DNA of 64,000 bases. It comes from Lepisosteus oculatus. Lineage: Eukaryota > Chordata > Actinopteri > Semionotiformes > Lepisosteidae. The notes under the pieces were generated by a model. The model saw only the letters and a list, made by a program, of their open reading frames with translations, was not told the DNA's origin and ran no database searches. Both the position numbers and the translations under genes were made by a program. The stretch lies in contig NC_090709.1 of the NCBI RefSeq assembly GCF_040954835.1, positions 41,734,490-41,798,489 on the forward strand, in the 5' to 3' direction. Below are positions 1-11,509 of this stretch, one piece after another; the stretch's first letter is position 1; each line of letters begins with the position of its first letter.

Positions 1-180
1 CAGAGCCAGACTGCTGCCCTCAGATGCACAAACCAGTTGTCACAGCTGTGCAGCCTACAGCAGTGTGTCCTGCTCTCTGAGCTCATACACTGCGAGCCAC
101 AAAGGTCAGGGGTCGAAGGTCAAGATTGACTCCAATACACAAGTTTCCAGAGGCAGCCAGTGGGAAGACCAGTGTGGATG

Positions 181-2180
181 GAGGTTGAGGCTCTGTTCTG
201 TGTTCATTTCTGTAGTTTTCCAGAATGTCCAGAGGCAGACAGTGGGGAAGACATGTATGAAGATTGAATCCTGTATTCGTTTTCCCAAATTTTCATGGCT
301 TTCCAGAGGCTGACCGTGGGAAGACGGGTCTGGAGAAGGAGCTGGAATGGAGGTGGGGTGCTCTCTCCTGTCCCTCTTTTCCCTAATTTTCCAGAGTCCA
401 GAGGTTGCCAGTGTGAAGATGGGTATGGATGAAGATTGAACCCTCCCCTATGTTTTCCCTAACTTTCCAGCATATTCAGTGGCAGACAGTGGAGAGGCAG
501 GTGTGGATGGGGAGTTGGATGGTCTCACCTGTCTTTTTCCCTGATTTTCCAGGCTGTCCAGGAGGCTGCCGGTTATGTTGGAATGGAGGTGGGATACTCT
601 CTCCTGTCTCTATTTTCCAGCAAGTCCAGAGGCTGACAGTGGGAAGATGGGTATGTATGAAGATTGAACCCTCTCCTGTCTCTTTTCCCTTATTTTCCGG
701 GCTGCCAGTGGGAAGACGGCTATGGTTGGGAGATGGAATAGTGGTTGGATACTTTCTCCTGTCTAAAAGAACTGACAGTGGGAAGACGGGAATGGATGAG
801 GAGTTGGAATGGAGGTGGGATGCTCTCTCCTGTCTCTTTTCCTTGGTTTTCCAGGATGTCCAGAGGCTGACAGTGGGAAGGCAGGTATGTATGAAGATTG
901 AACCCTCTCCTGTTTTCTTTTCCCTGATTTTCCAGGTTGTCCAGAGGCAGACGGTGGAGAGACCGGTACGGATGAGGTGTTGGGATTGACGTTGAACTCC
1001 TTCTCCTGTGTTTTCCAGGTTGCCCAGATCCTGCCAGTCAGAAGAGAGGTAGGGTTGGGATAGAGCTTGGATACTCTCTCCTGTCCCTCTTTTCCCTAAT
1101 TTTCCAGGGTGTCCAGGGGCAGACAGTGGGAAGACGGGTATGGATGTGGTGTTGGGATTGATGCTGAACTCTGTTTTTTCCAGGCTGTGGAGAGGCTGAC
1201 AGTGGGGGAAAACGGGTATAGTTGGGATAGAGGTTAGATGCTCTCTCCTTTCCCTAATTTTCTAGGATGTCCAGGAAATTGACGGTGGGGAGACATGTAT
1301 GTTTGAAGATTGAACCCTCTCCTGTGTTCTTTTCCCCAGTTTTCCAGGCTGGCCATGGGCAGATAGTGGGAAGATGGGTACGGATGAGGAGTTGGGATAG
1401 AAGTGGGATGCTCTCTCCTGTCTCTTTTCCCTTTTCCGTTTTCCAGGCTGACCAGAGGGTGCCAGTGGGAAGACGGGTATGGCTGGGAGTTGGGATAGAG
1501 GTTGGTTACCCTTTCCGGTAATTTTTCCCTAACTTTCCAGGATGTCCAAAAGAATTGACGGTGGGAAGACCGACATAGATGGGAAGATGGATTGGAGTTT
1601 GGGTGCCGTCTAGGATGACCAGTGTGGATGGAGGTTGAGGCTCTGTCCTGTGTTCATTGCTGTAGTTTTCCAGAATGTCCAGTGGGAAGACGGGTGAGTC
1701 CAGAGGCTGCTAGTGGGAAGATGGGTATGAAAGGTGTTGGGATTGACATCGCACTGTATTTTCCTTAAATTTCCAGGCTGGCCGGAGGCTGATAGTGGGA
1801 AGACGGGTATGTATGAAGATTGAACCCTCTCCTGCGTTCTTGTTCCCTAATTGTCTGAGAAAGACAGACAGTGGGATGACCGGTATAGATGGGGGTTGGA
1901 TGGTGTCTCCTATGTTTCTTTTCCCTCATTTTCCAGGATGTCCAGAAAAGTCAGTGGGAACACCACACCAGTGTGGAGGAAGTGTTGGGGTGGAGGTTGA
2001 CGCTCTGTCCTGTGTTCATTTCTGTAGTTTTCCAGGCTGCCCAGAGGCTGCCAGTGGGAAGATGGGAGATTTCAAATCTTCATACATACCCATCTCCATT
2101 TTCCAGCATGTCCTGAGGCTGCCAGTGGGAAGACGGGGTATGGCTGGGAGTTGGGATGGAGGTGAGAAGCTTTTTCCTGT
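181..2180 (+). repeat. Degenerate 75-90 bp tandem array resembling acceptor-microexon-donor units
   Basis: About 22 units. The typical unit is a pyrimidine tract ending like CTTTTCCCTAATTTTCCAG, then about 30 bases beginning GATGTCCAGAGGCTGAC, then GTATG or GTATGT. Each unit thus has the layout 3' splice site, short exon, 5' splice site. Clear examples have the putative acceptor just before 224, 1,110, 1,267 and 1,342. The common 30-base segment would encode ten residues of the pattern DVQRLTVGRR. Some units lack a good donor or acceptor. No flanking coding exon or promoter is recognised, so this may equally be a non-coding minisatellite. Confidence 0.75.
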
Positions 2181-2329
2181 CTCTTTCTTCCTCCTTGTCA
2201 GTCTCTGTGACATCTCTGCCCGTCTCTTGAACTGTGTGTCTTTCTCTCAGTCCAGCTGCTTGTGCTCTGTAAAACACTACACTTCTGCAGTATTAAACAG
2301 AGCTTCTTGACTGTGGATTGCAGGTTTGA

Positions 2330-5300
2330 TTCCAGAGGGGGACATAGTCTTGTACCCCAGAGTGAGATACTTTGCTCAGATAGACTGTTCTGATCGTGGT
2401 TATCAGTGGCTGTACTGTAGGGAGTGGAGTGTTGACAATGGTGTACTCAATTCTCAAGAGGATTGTACCTTAATACACTGACACATCTGTGTGTTGATCT
2501 TCCACCTGTCCTGGACTTTAGTACTCAATGATACACCAGTGTGCTGAAGTCTTTCCTATATCATACTTTAATACCCACACCTGTGTACTTTACTCTCGTC
2601 TCCACTGAGCGTCGATACAGAAATAACTGGTAATACTCACATTCATACAAAACTCTCCTGTACTGAGCTTTAATACTCGATGACCTACCTGTATGCTGAG
2701 CTATCCTGTGGACTGTACTGGAATACCTCAACCAGTGTGCTGAACGAGCACTCATACTGAGCATTAATTCTCACAGTGACACACGAGTGCTGAACTCTCA
2801 CCTTTACTGTGCTTTCATACTCGGTGTGTACTGAAGTGGACCATATCATCATACTTAAACCAGTGTAACCGGTGTGCTGAACTCTTAACTTGTAAGTGAG
2901 TTTTAGTACTCGGCGATACACCTGTGTGCTAAACGTTAACCTTTTCTGTGCTTTCATACTCAAATCTGTGTGGTCAGCTCTCACCTGGACTGTACTAAAA
3001 TAGTAAACCGGTGTACTGAACTTTCATACTCGGTGCCACAGCTGTTTGTTGAACCTTCACCTGCAGTGTGTTCTAGTATTCAAACCTGCGAGATGAATTG
3101 TCGCCTGTACTGTTGTAATAGTCAGATGTGTGAGCTCACGTCTGACTGGTACTATTTTGCAATGCTCAGATGTGTGTACTGAACTCTCACCGGTACTGAG
3201 CTTCAATACTCAGTGACACACCAGTATGCTGAACTGTAATATGCAATGTTCTTCAATACTCAAATCTTTGTGCTACACTCTTGCCTTTACTGAGTTTTAA
3301 TACTCCATGACGCACTTAAGTGCTTTACTCTCTTCCTTTTTTTATACTCCGATCTATGTGGTCAGCTCTCACTGGGACGACACTAAATTACTTACCTGCT
3401 GAACTCCAACTTGTAAGTGGGGTTTAATCGTGAGACACCTGTGTGCTAAACTCTCTCCTTTACTGTGTTTTGATACTCAGACCTCTGTGCTCAGCTCTCA
3501 CCTGGGCTAGACTGAAATAATTAAACCAGGGCTTCTTTCTGTGCATTAAAACTGAAACCTGTGTTCTGAACTCTCCTCTCCACTGAGCTTTAATACAAAA
3601 ACCTGTGTGTGGTAATACTCAAAACTGAAAACTAAACTCTCACCTTTATCGTGCTTTAATACTCAAAGCTGTGTAGTCAGCTCTCACCCTGACTGTACTC
3701 AACTACTTAAACCAGGGAGGTGAGCTTGTACTGAGCTTTAATATTCAGTGATGTGCATGTGTGCTCAATGTTCATCTGTCAGGTACTTTGATACTCAGAT
3801 CTGTGTGCTACACTCTTACCTTTACTGACTCAATGACACACCTGTGTGCTTTACTCTCTCACCTTATACTGTAATTGTTTTTAATGCTCAAATCTGTGTG
3901 GTCAGCTCTCACCTGGACTGTGCTTAACAGACTTCAACCAGTGTCCTGAACTCTTGCTACTACTGAGCTTAAATACACAGTGACCCAACAGTTTGCCGAA
4001 CTTTCACCTGCTGTGTATTTCAATAGGACGTGCATGTGTGCTGAATGTTCATCTGTAGTGTACTTTTAATACTCTAATCTGTGTTGTACTGTTAAAAACG
4101 CAGCCCTGTGTGATGAACTGTCACCTGTACTGTTGTAGTGTGAACTCACAGGTCTGACTGGTACTATCTTGCGATGCTCAGACTTGTTCTGAACCATTGC
4201 CAGTACTGAGCATCAATATTCAGTGCTACACCTGTGTGCTAAATTCTCACCTTTACTGTGCTTTAATCCTCAAACCTCTGTGCCGAGCTCTGTTGTTCTA
4301 TTGCAATACCCAGCCCTGTGTACCGTACTGTTGTAATCCTCAGCTAAGTGGACTCACTGGTACCATTTTGAAATGCTCAGACCTGTGTTCTGGAGACTCA
4401 GCAGTGCTGAGCTTTCATCCTCAATCACACACCTTTGTGTCGAGTTCTCACCTGTACTGTACTATAAAACTTGAACCCATGTACTAAACTTTAGTACTCG
4501 GTGACACACCAGTATGCTGAGCCTTATTCTGTAGTAAACTTTAATACTCGAGTTGGCGTGGTAAACTCTCACTGTTACTAAGCTTTAATACTCAAACCAG
4601 GGTGCTGAACTCACTTGTACTCGGTGACATGCATGTACGCTGAACCTTCATCTGCGGTCTCTTTCACTACTCAAATCTGTGCGCTTTATTTACTGAGTTT
4701 TAATAAACAAATGATACACCTGTGTGCTTGACTCTCTCACTTTTTTTTTTTAAATACTTTTCTTATACTCTAAACTGTGGTCAGCTTTCACCTGGACTGT
4801 GCTAAACGACTGCAGCCAGTGTTCTGAACATTAATCCTTAATGACACAACTATTTGTTGAATCCTCACCTGCAGTGTGTTTTAGGCTCAAATTTGTGCTG
4901 AACTCTTGTTTTGAGCTTCGACACTCAGTGATGCACAGTCTGTCGAACATTCATTTGTGGTGTACTTTAATACTCGTGTGTGCTACACTCTCATCTGTAC
5001 TGAGTTTTAAAACTCATTGACACAGCTGTGTGCTTTACAAAAATACTGCTGAGGTCTCACCAGTACTGAACTGTAAAACAGAGTGACCCAATCGTTTGTT
5101 GAACCTTCACCGGTGGTGTACTTTAATTCTCAGATCACTGGGCTGAACTGTCGGGTGTACTCTTATAATATTGGGCTCTGGTTACGGGTTTGTAAGACAG
5201 CCCTGTGTGTTGTGTTGTAATCCAGGGACTGGTATACTGAACTGTCACTCGTACTGTGTAGTAACACTCAGCCCTGGGTACTGTATTTCTTTTTAACATG

Positions 5301-7200
5301 TAGACGTATGTCCCAGACTGTCACTTGTATTCAATTTGTAAAATTCAGACCTGTGTACAGTTATGTGATGTAATACTGTTCATCAGTGTGCTGAACTATC
5401 TTCACCATTGTGTTGTAGGATGTGGATCTGTGTGCTTAACTCAGATGGGACTGTATTGTTAAACTCAGCCTTATCTACGGTGCTGTGAACTGTCACCTCT
5501 ATGATATTGTATTACCTATGCCTTGGTTCTCTGCTGCAGAGTATTAATCAGACCCCTGTGCCAAATTGTCACCTGTACTTAATTTGTAAAAGTCAGACCT
5601 GTGTACAGTTCTGACGTAATACGGTTCTTTAGTGTACCAAATGGTTACTGGACTGTATTGTAAAACTCAGCCTTATCTACTGTACTGTCAACTGTCACCT
5701 GTATGATATTGCAATACCTACACATTTGTTCTCTGCTGCAGAGTATTAATCAGACCCCTGTGCCAAATTCTCACTTGTACTCAATTTGTAATACCCAGAG
5801 CTGTGTCCTGTGCTGTGAATGATCACCTAGACTCTATTGTAAGATGTGGACCTGTCGTCTGCTTCTATTCTATGAGCCTGAAATGTGTACTGGGATGTTA
5901 ACTGTCACTTGATTGTATGCCAAGATGTGGTGTTGTCACCTGTACTCTCTTGTACTACCCTGAGCTGTGTACTGTACTATTGCAAACGGTCACCTGGCCT
6001 GTATTATAATAGGGGGACCTGTGTCCTGAACTGTCACTTCTACTGTACTGTAATTCCCTGTGATGTGAAATTTTATTTGTACTGTATTCTAAAATGTAGT
6101 TTGGTCAGCTATACTCTCCTATAATACCCTGAGCTGTGTACTGTACTGTTGTGAACGGTCACCTACACTGGATTGTAATATGAAGATTTAGGCTCTGAAC
6201 TGTCATCTGTATCCTGAGCTATGTACTGCGATGTGAACTGTTGTCTGTACTGTATCCTAAGATGTGGTGTTGTCACCTGTATTGTAAGACCCTGACCTGT
6301 GTACTGTACGCTGTTGTGAACTGTCACCAAGACTGGATTGTAATATCCTGAACACTGTACTGTGATGTGAACTGTCACCTGTACTGTATTCTAAGATGTG
6401 GAACTGTGGCCTGAACTGTCACCTCTACTGTATTATAATACCCTGAGCTGTGTTCTGTACTGTGAACTGTCATCTGTACTGTTTTGTAAGATGTGGAACT
6501 GTGTCCTGTATTGTAATTCCCTGAGGTGTGTACTGTGATGTAAACTTTCATCTGGACTGTATTGTAATGTGGAACTATGTCCTGACCTGTCACCTCTACT
6601 GTATTGTAATATGCTGAGCTCTGTACTGGCTGGTGCTGTGAATTATCTGTACTATTTTATATTAGGTGGATTTATGTCCTGAAGTTTTTTTCTATTGTAT
6701 TGTAATATGCAGAGCTGGAGCCCGTGTTGGAACAGTTGGACCTCTCACCTCTATTCTAGTGTAATGCCCTGTGCAGGGTGCTGTACTGTACGGTGAACTA
6801 CTATCTGTACTGTTTCACAATATGTAGATTTGTCTTGCAGTTTTCTTTACTGTATTGTAATGGGCTGAGCTGTGTATTATCCAGTGCTGTGAGTTGTTCT
6901 GTTTTGTACAATGTGGAGTTGTGTCCTGTGGTTTTCTCTACCGTATTGTAAAACCTAGAGCTGTAAGCTGTTGTGAACTGTGCCTTGGCCTGTATTGGAA
7001 CAGGTGCACCTGTGTTATGAATTATCTCTACTCTATGGTAACTGTCCATGGTAGACTTACAGCTCTACTCTTTTCTCTTCTGCACGGCGTAGACCTGTGT
7101 CTTTACGTCTTCTTGCATCTGTTGTAATATTCAAACCTGTCCTTTCACCAGTATTGTGCTGTAATGGACAAAGGGTGGTGCTGAAATCTCACTTCCAGTG
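2330..7200 (+). repeat. Long degenerate satellite array, left arm
   Basis: Nearly 5 kb of poorly conserved tandem units, roughly 45-60 bp long. Recurring words are TGTGTGCTGAACTCTCACC, TGTACTGTGCTTTAATACTC and, in the inner half, CTGTACTGTATTGTAATACC. Short open frames here are composition artefacts. The inner and outer halves have different consensus units, suggesting successive expansion waves. The mirrored array is at 15.53-20.83 kb. Confidence 0.85.
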
Positions 7201-7985
7201 AGCCTCAGTAGTAAGAGGTTGACCCCTTTCCCTGCTGGCCTGTTTCCTGTGTTTTATTTCAGCTCCCTGAATTCACCGCCTGTGTGAAACTCCCTCTATT
7301 TCTGCTCAAGGCGAGAGGGGTATGTGTCCTATTCGGCTCTGAGAGGCATAGGTATCTCCTGAGAACAGTAGCCTCTGTGCCTCATGCCCTCTGTTCTACA
7401 TTCCCTACCCATGGGGCTGCCGTGGAAGAGCTGGTGCCTCTGTGCCTATTGCCCGTAGTGCGACTACTAATTTGCCTGGGGGTGGGAGGGCCTCAGGTTT
7501 AGCTGTGTCCCTTAATGGTGAAAGAGGAGAGAGCCGACCTGTATCTCCCATTGTCCACACAAATCGCTGGGAAAGGACTGTGCGGCCTGACATTGCCCAA
7601 GGGCAGGGGCTGTTGGCTTTGTCCTCACTTGAACACTCTCCTTCTGGTTTGATTTTTATTAAGCTGAGGCTTTTATCCCCTTCTTGCTGAAAGGGGAGTC
7701 ACTTTTTTCAATGGGAAAGGGCTGCCTCGCGTTTCTCATGAAGACGTGGGAGGGAGCCGAGGTCCAGAAACAGTCTTTCTCCGCCAGAGGGGAGGGTGTG
7801 TATGAGCGCATGTTTCCTGCTTTCGGTTAAAGCTCATGTCCTACCCTGCTGGTAGTCCCACGGAGCAGTCGCCCAATCCAGGCTGGACTCGTCCTACAGC
7901 GTGAGATAAAGGTGGGGGGGGCGGTGTTAGTGTGTGAAGAGGGAGGAGTGCAATCTCAACCCCCTGTCACTTTCTCACTGACGCT
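7200..7985. other. Unique palindrome-arm sequence, no gene recognised
   Basis: Non-repetitive arm sequence between the satellite and the promoter-like block. Its counterpart is about 14,590-15,370 on the other strand. Short open frames of 60-80 residues are not conserved in frame between the arms, so coding is not supported. Confidence 0.5.
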
Positions 7986-8007
7986 GTCCTGCTGCCGGCC
8001 TTCATGA

Positions 8008-8026
8008 ACTACATCTCCCAGCAGGC
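8008..8026 (+). promoter_or_regulatory. ZNF143-type (SBS) site, left arm
   Basis: ACTACATCTCCCAGCAGGC closely matches the known vertebrate ZNF143/THAP11 motif (ACTACAANTCCCAGNATGC class). A CCAAT-type word (GGCCAATAAG) follows at about 8,042 and a TATA box at 8,104, giving a compact promoter-like block. Binding is inferred from the motif only. Confidence 0.6.
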
Positions 8027-8103
8027 CATGAGGATGATGGTGGCCAATAAGCTGCCTCCCCTGGGTTGGTGCAGGTGTAGTCTGTTCGAGCCCAGAGCCT
8101 GTG

Positions 8104-8111
8104 TATATAAA
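8104..8111 (+). promoter_or_regulatory. TATA box of promoter-like block, left arm
   Basis: TATATAAA lies about 80 bp downstream of the ZNF143-type site and 60 bp downstream of a CCAAT-type word. The mirrored right-arm block has one base fewer (TATATAAT). If it is used, transcription would run rightward toward the exon-like remnant at 8,932. Confidence 0.4.
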
Positions 8112-8199
8112 TGAGCTCAAAAAGAGAGAGAGAGAGCCCAGGGCTGGTTTGATTTCCTGCAGAGGGCTGGAGCCTGGAGGTGTGAGTTCATACATGCTG

Positions 8200-8930
8200 G
8201 GTGGGTTTGTCAGGGGGAAGGAAAAAGTTTAAGAACAGGGAAGCGGTGATGAAGGAATATGCATTTGTCAACAAGCTGGGTTCATTTAAATAAAATTGAA
8301 AGCTGCTGAATAAAAGTTCTGCTGCCTAAGATCCTGGTTTTTTTTTTTGCCCCAGGCTATAACTTTTTAATTCACTCTCCAGAACTTTTAATCGGTATTT
8401 TGCTTCCTTTTGACACTCCAGCTCATAGCTTGACCAATTTTTGCTGTGATGGTACTTGGTCACAACTGCATGACCCAGAATGCAGTGTAGCTGTCAGTCA
8501 GCTGACCAGCTGGAGAAACATGATTGGTCAGGTGAGGTTTAAAAAGCAGGAAGTAGAGTCTCCCAGTGTTGCTGCAGCCAGAGCAGCGAGTGGAGGAAGG
8601 AGCTGCTGGAGAAGACCAGTTCACAGCTCTGTCTGTGTCCTTCGCAGTACAACCCCCTGCTCTCCTACAGTCAGGGCAAGAGTTTCATCTCTCTCACTTT
8701 AACAGAGCCCAGCAGGATGGGTTTGCTTAGCTTTGGACAGCTTTCAAATAAGAACTTGGATGCTGTGCACATACTCTACTACACATTTCTCCTGTTTTTC
8801 ATTGATCAAGATTGGAAGTTTGCTGGTGACCCTGTGGCACCTCACAGATTCACCCCTCCTGAGGATCAGCCTTTCTCATCAGGCCAGCAGAGTCCCTGGC
8901 TGACCAGAAGCTAAACCCAGTTGTTTTTCA
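8200..8930. other. Unique palindrome-arm sequence, no gene recognised
   Basis: Moderately conserved with 13.73-14.40 kb on the opposite strand. Open frames at 8,400-8,702 and 8,717-8,914 are interrupted or altered in the other arm. A partial ZNF143-like word (CATTCTGGG in reverse) occurs near 8,475. Confidence 0.4.
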
Positions 8931-8931
8931 G

Positions 8932-9049
8932 CTCAGAGGAGAGAAGAGACTGGTCCTGTCCCAGTGTCCAGTTGACAGCCCCAATCCTCCACCTCCTCCA
9001 GATGAGACACAGGTGGACAGCTCTCAGAACAAACTTTCACAGCCACAAG
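8932..9049 (+). pseudogene. Possible exon remnant bounded by splice-like sites, left arm
   Basis: Polypyrimidine plus AG (TTGTTTTTCAG) ends at 8,931 and an open segment of 118 bases runs to a GTAAAG donor-like sequence at 9,050. It would encode a proline-rich stretch (PNPPPPPDETQ) but matches no family I recognise. In the right arm (complement 13,617-13,719) the same segment is shorter and has an in-frame TGA soon after its start. Either a decayed exon or chance. Confidence 0.25.
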
Positions 9050-9600
9050 GTAAAGAAACAGTGCTCTTTATTCGGTTTGGGATAAAACATTCCAGAAACC
9101 ACAAAACAAACCTGTTCTTCTCTGAGCTCTAGGTAGACTTGCAGTCGTCTTCAGAGCAGGTCTCTGTGAAGACAGCCAGACTCACAGCTCCCAGGCTCAG
9201 CAGTCAGACCTCCTCCCCCGACACAGCTCCGCTCTGCAGCTCTTCCCTCCTGCTCTGCTCAGCACAACTGACCTCTGTCCCCAGGCAGCACCAGACTGAA
9301 GGCCTCCCCTCCTGCCTTTTAACTGTCTCCCCACCAATCGTCTTCCACCAATTAGGCAGCTAATTATAGGCAGCAGGTTGTTCTCCTCGGCCTCGTTGGG
9401 GATGAAGGTCAGACAGGCGCCACTGTCTTGCCTGAACCTGCTGCGCTCTTAGTGTGGAAATCGAGTGGTTCGGGAGAGGTGTGTGACGGGAAGGTTAAGC
9501 TGTTTTGTGTGTCTTTCTGATCCGATATTATAATCAGTGCTAAACCTGTGCTGTAGTTTGTTTTGGGTCACGGGATTCATCTTGCTGGATGTCCTACAGG
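9050..9600. other. Unique palindrome-arm sequence, no gene recognised
   Basis: Well conserved with 13,060-13,610 on the opposite strand, including an AATAAA-type word near the exon-like remnant in the right arm. No convincing open frame, RNA gene or known element is seen. Confidence 0.4.
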
Positions 9601-9763
9601 CTCACCCTCCTCATCCTCTGTGTTGGGGCTCAGTTGTTCCTGAAATCAATAAAAATAAATCCAATTCCACTAGAAAAACAGTGATAAGTTTTCCAGGATG
9701 AGTAAAAGCATAAATATGTTAAAATATGCAGAAAATTAAATGAAAACAAACAGATTGTTTTCC

Positions 9764-9832
9764 AGAGGTTTTGATCCCACAGCCTCTGTGTTAAAAGCCC
9801 AGAGCTCTTCCACTGAGCCACAGTGTCTCTGT
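9764..9832 (-). repeat. tRNA-like module 1, left arm
   Basis: On the minus strand a box A-like TGGCTCAGTGG and a box B-like GGGATCAAAAC are spaced as in a tRNA gene. The acceptor stem is not paired, so this is a tRNA-derived repeat head, not a functional tRNA. The mirror copy is at 12,833-12,900. Confidence 0.55.
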
Positions 9833-9919
9833 GAGTCTGGGGCTCCTGTGTGCTCTTGGTCTTCCCAGCTCAGGGTTCGAAACTGAGGGATAAAAGACAG
9901 ACTGAATGAATTCTCCTTC

Positions 9920-9998
9920 AGGCTGGGAGCCAGTGGAGGAGTGGAGATGGTGCTGAGCTCATGACCAGGAGGTCGTGGGTTCAAGTCCTGGCTAAGAG
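9920..9998 (+). repeat. tRNA-like module 2, left arm
   Basis: On the plus strand, GGTCGTGGGTTCAAGTCC has the T-arm/box B form, preceded by an anticodon-arm-like GAGCTCATGACC. The D-arm region is degenerate. The mirror copy is at 12,664-12,742 on the other strand. Confidence 0.5.
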
Positions 9999-10124
9999 CT
10001 GAGGTGGGTTTGCAGTGTGATCCTCCCCAGCAGTGACAGGGTGAGAAGTAAAAGCCCACAGCCCTTGTGTCTTTATTTATCAGTGTGTTATGGTCCACAA
10101 GAATTAAATTAACAAAAGTTCCTG

Positions 10125-10195
10125 ATCCTTCCAGGATTTGAACCCACAACCTCCAGGTAGAAGTCCAGAGCTCTTCCCCTGAGCCACAGCAGGTC
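10125..10195 (-). repeat. tRNA-like module 3, left arm (Arg-like)
   Basis: The minus strand reads TGGCTCAGGGGAAGAGC (box A-like), GGACTTCTA in the anticodon-loop position and GGTTGTGGGTTCAAATCC (box B-like). This resembles the anticodon and T arms of vertebrate tRNA-Arg(TCT). Terminal stem pairing is lacking. The mirror copy is at 12,470-12,535. Confidence 0.5.
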
Positions 10196-10296
10196 TTTGT
10201 AGGTCTGGGGCTCCTGTGGGCTCTTGGTCTTCTTCCCAGTTCAGGGCTGAAACGGAGGGATAAGAGACAGACCGAATCCCTCTCCCAGCGGGATGG

Positions 10297-10365
10297 CAGA
10301 TGGAGGAGTGGAGATGGTGCTGGGCTCATGACCGCAAGGTTGTGGGTTCAAATCCTGGCTGATCC
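10297..10365 (+). repeat. tRNA-like module 4, left arm
   Basis: Plus-strand GGTTGTGGGTTCAAATCC is preceded by GGGCTCATGACC, the same type as module 2. It marks the outer border of the purine-rich block. The mirror copy is at 12,298-12,365 on the opposite strand. Confidence 0.5.
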
Positions 10366-11430
10366 CTGGTAAGTATCACCCAGGTGAGTATCCAAGGTAA
10401 GTATGTGGGCTGGGTAGACAGGAGAGGTAGAGAGGGCAGCCAGGGTGAGGGGGTGGGATAGGTAGAAGGGAGGGGTAGACAGGGCTGGCTAGCAGCAGAG
10501 TGTTAGACAGGGCAGGTAGGGCCAGTGAGGTGGGGTAGGTAGGTAGATAGGAGGGGTGGGCTGGGTAGCAGCAGTGTCAGACAGGTAGGAGGGGCAGGTA
10601 GGGCCAGTGAGTGGGGAGGGGTAGGTAGGAGGGGTAGACAGGTGCAGGCAGCAGAAGGGGGTAGAGTAGCAAGGTGGGTAGACAAGGCAGGGGTGCAGGC
10701 AGTTGTAGTAGAGGGGTAGGCAGGGCTAGGGGGTGGGGTAGAGTAGGTGGAGAGGTAAGGGAGGAGCTAGGAGGAGACTAGGCCCTGGGGGGGGTTGGGG
10801 CAGGTAGAGTAGGGAGGGTCAGGTGAGGCAGGAGGTGGCCTGGGCTGAGGAGAGGAAGAGAAGGAGCTAGGCAGAGCCCAGGCCACAAGTGGGTAGGAGA
10901 GGCAGGCAGGTAGGGTAGATAGTGGGGGGGGGTAGACAGGTCCAGGGAGGGTAGAGTAGGCAGGAGGTGGCCTGGGCTGAGGAGGAGCAGAGGAAGAGAA
11001 GGAGCTAGGAGGAGCCCAGGCCACAAGGGGGGTGGAGTAGGGAGGAGAGGCAGGTAGGGTAGAGGGGGTAGGTGAGACAGGGTAGGTAGTGGGGGTGGTG
11101 GGTAGACAGGTCCAGAGAGGGGCAGGGTTAGGTGAGGCAGGAGCTGGCCTGGGCTGAGGAGGAGCAGAGGAAGAGAAGGAGTGAGGAGGAGCCCAGGCCA
11201 CAAGGGGGTGGGATAGGGGGTAGAGAGGGTAGGTAGTGGGGGTGGTGGGTAGGTGAGGCAGGAGGTGGCCTGGGCTGAGGAGGAGGAGCAGAGGAAGAGA
11301 AGGAGTGAGGAGGAGTGCAGGCCACAAGGGGGTGGGATGAGAGGGGTAGGGGAGGCAGGAGGCAGGAGGTGGCTGAGGAGAGAGAGAGTGAGTGATGAAG
11401 ATAGAATAGGGGAAGTTTATTCTTCCTCCT
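10366..11430 (+). repeat. Purine-rich, G-rich tandem block, left of palindrome centre
   Basis: About 1 kb with the G-rich strand on top, built from words such as GGTAGGTAGGAGGGGTAG and, nearer the centre, a roughly 65-140 bp unit containing GGCCTGGGCTGAGGAGGAGC. The mirrored block is shorter (about 0.8 kb), so unit number differs between arms. Many G-runs could form G-quadruplexes. Open frames on either strand are low-complexity and not genes. Confidence 0.8.
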
Positions 11431-11431
11431 T

Positions 11432-11509
11432 CCCCCCCCCATACACTTCATCATGAAGTTAAGTTTATGGGGGGGAATAAAACTTCATGATGAAGTGTAT
11501 GGGGGGGGA
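11432..11509. repeat. Palindrome A centre, short-spacer hairpin
   Basis: A 29-base sequence at 11,432-11,460 is repeated in reverse complement at 11,481-11,509 with only 20 bp (11,461-11,480) between. Close to the centre the arms are essentially identical for roughly 200 bp on each side (about 11,255-11,440 against 11,500-11,685), whereas they differ clearly further out. The geometry would allow cruciform extrusion or fold-back replication. Confidence 0.9.

Larger units (their letters stand above)
1..11460 (+). repeat. Left arm of giant palindrome A (truncated by window start)
   Basis: This block reappears in reverse complement at 11,481 to about 21,400. Matching landmarks include the tRNA-like modules (9.76-10.36 kb with 12.30-12.90 kb), a ZNF143-type site (8,008 with 14,531), the segment beginning at 7,491 with that ending at 15,052, and the boundary at 2,220-2,340 with 20,880-21,010. 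The arms carry many substitutions and indels away from the centre, so they are diverged copies and not one sequence read twice. The left arm continues past base 1 and its outer end cannot be seen. Confidence 0.9.
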
